From Chloroflexota bacterium (GTDB taxonomy: Bacteria; Chloroflexota; Limnocylindria; Limnocylindrales; CSP1-4), in the NCBI GenBank assembly GCA_017881905.1, contig JADGQI010000099.1, positions 1-45,274 on the forward strand: 45,274 nucleotides of DNA. Reading direction: 5' to 3'. Under the pieces are notes generated by a model. The model did not search any database. It saw nothing but the letters and a program-made list of their open reading frames with translations, and was not told the origin of the DNA. Position 1 is the stretch's first letter; every line of letters begins with the position of its first letter. The translations under genes and the position numbers were made by a program. Below, piece after piece: positions 44,902 to 45,274 of the stretch.

Positions 44902-45102
44902 ATGAACCCGAAGACCCGTATCCGGGTCCATCCGCCGGCCGCCACGGCCATCCCAGGTCATGTCCGCACGCTCCGCCTGGCGCGCGTCCAGTCGATCCTG
45001 GTGGCCCGGTCGCTCGTCCGGCCGAGCCACCTCGAGCGCACCCATCGCCTCCAACGCGTCGAACGGGTGCTGGACGACCGCCCCGGTCCGAGCGACCGCT
45101 GA
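44902..45102 (+). CDS. Small basic hypothetical ORF
   Basis: MNPKTRIRVHPPAATAIPGHVRTLRLARVQ..., 66 aa; ORF only, no motif. Confidence 0.3.
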   Translation: MNPKTRIRVHPPAATAIPGHVRTLRLARVQSILVARSLVRPSHLERTHRLQRVERVLDDRPGPSDR

Positions 45103-45142
45103 CGGTCGCCGTCGCGGTGGCGTGCGCTATGCTCGCCGCCCG

Positions 45143-45274
45143 ATGACGACCCTCGATGAGCTCCTCTTCCGACCGGGCCCCGGTCCGCATCGGACCACCC
45201 TGACGATCGACGGGCAGGCGGTCGAGACCCTGGCGGACCTGCCACCCGAGCGCGGTGGCCTGCTGTTCGTCGGA
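45143..45274 (+). CDS. N-terminal fragment of a CDS, truncated at window end; possibly uracil-DNA-glycosylase-like
   Basis: MTTLDELLFRPGPGPHRTTLTIDGQAVETLADLPPERGGLLFVG, open to the edge; only the LLFVG segment hints at family. Confidence 0.4.
   Translation, partial: MTTLDELLFRPGPGPHRTTLTIDGQAVETLADLPPERGGLLFVG

Overview
High-GC bacterial chromosomal window; gene content suggests Chloroflexota (Limnocylindria-like), which is inference only. Left third: an amino-sugar/beta-glycoside uptake locus (BadF-type kinase, clan GH-A glycosidase, SIS protein, ABC permeases and binding protein, GntR/UTRA regulator, divergent GH4 and ROK kinase), then a DRTGG-domain P-loop protein, glutamate dehydrogenase, DegV, MFS, gamma-glutamyltranspeptidase and AzlCD. 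Centre: a cyanophycin neighbourhood of cphB-cphA, a second CphA-like protein that keeps the N and Mur-ligase domains but lacks the ATP-grasp domain, a CASTOR/POLLUX-type channel, a candidate 30-aa membrane microprotein, and a coupled M20 peptidase-RidA pair. Right third: GT87, MFS, class-II amidotransferase, Nei-Lhr repair pair, DoxX, an HDAC/AcuC-GNAT fusion, DUF3052-like protein, TatA-like protein and a Tat-signal protein with beta-helix-like repeats. Intergenic regions carry several local repeat arrays and dyads. No rRNA, tRNA, CRISPR, transposase or phage gene was recognised. The most promising leads are the ATP-grasp-less CphA paralog beside cphBA, the deacetylase-acetyltransferase fusion, and the intergenic repeat families at about 19.6-20.0 kb and 32.8-33.2 kb.
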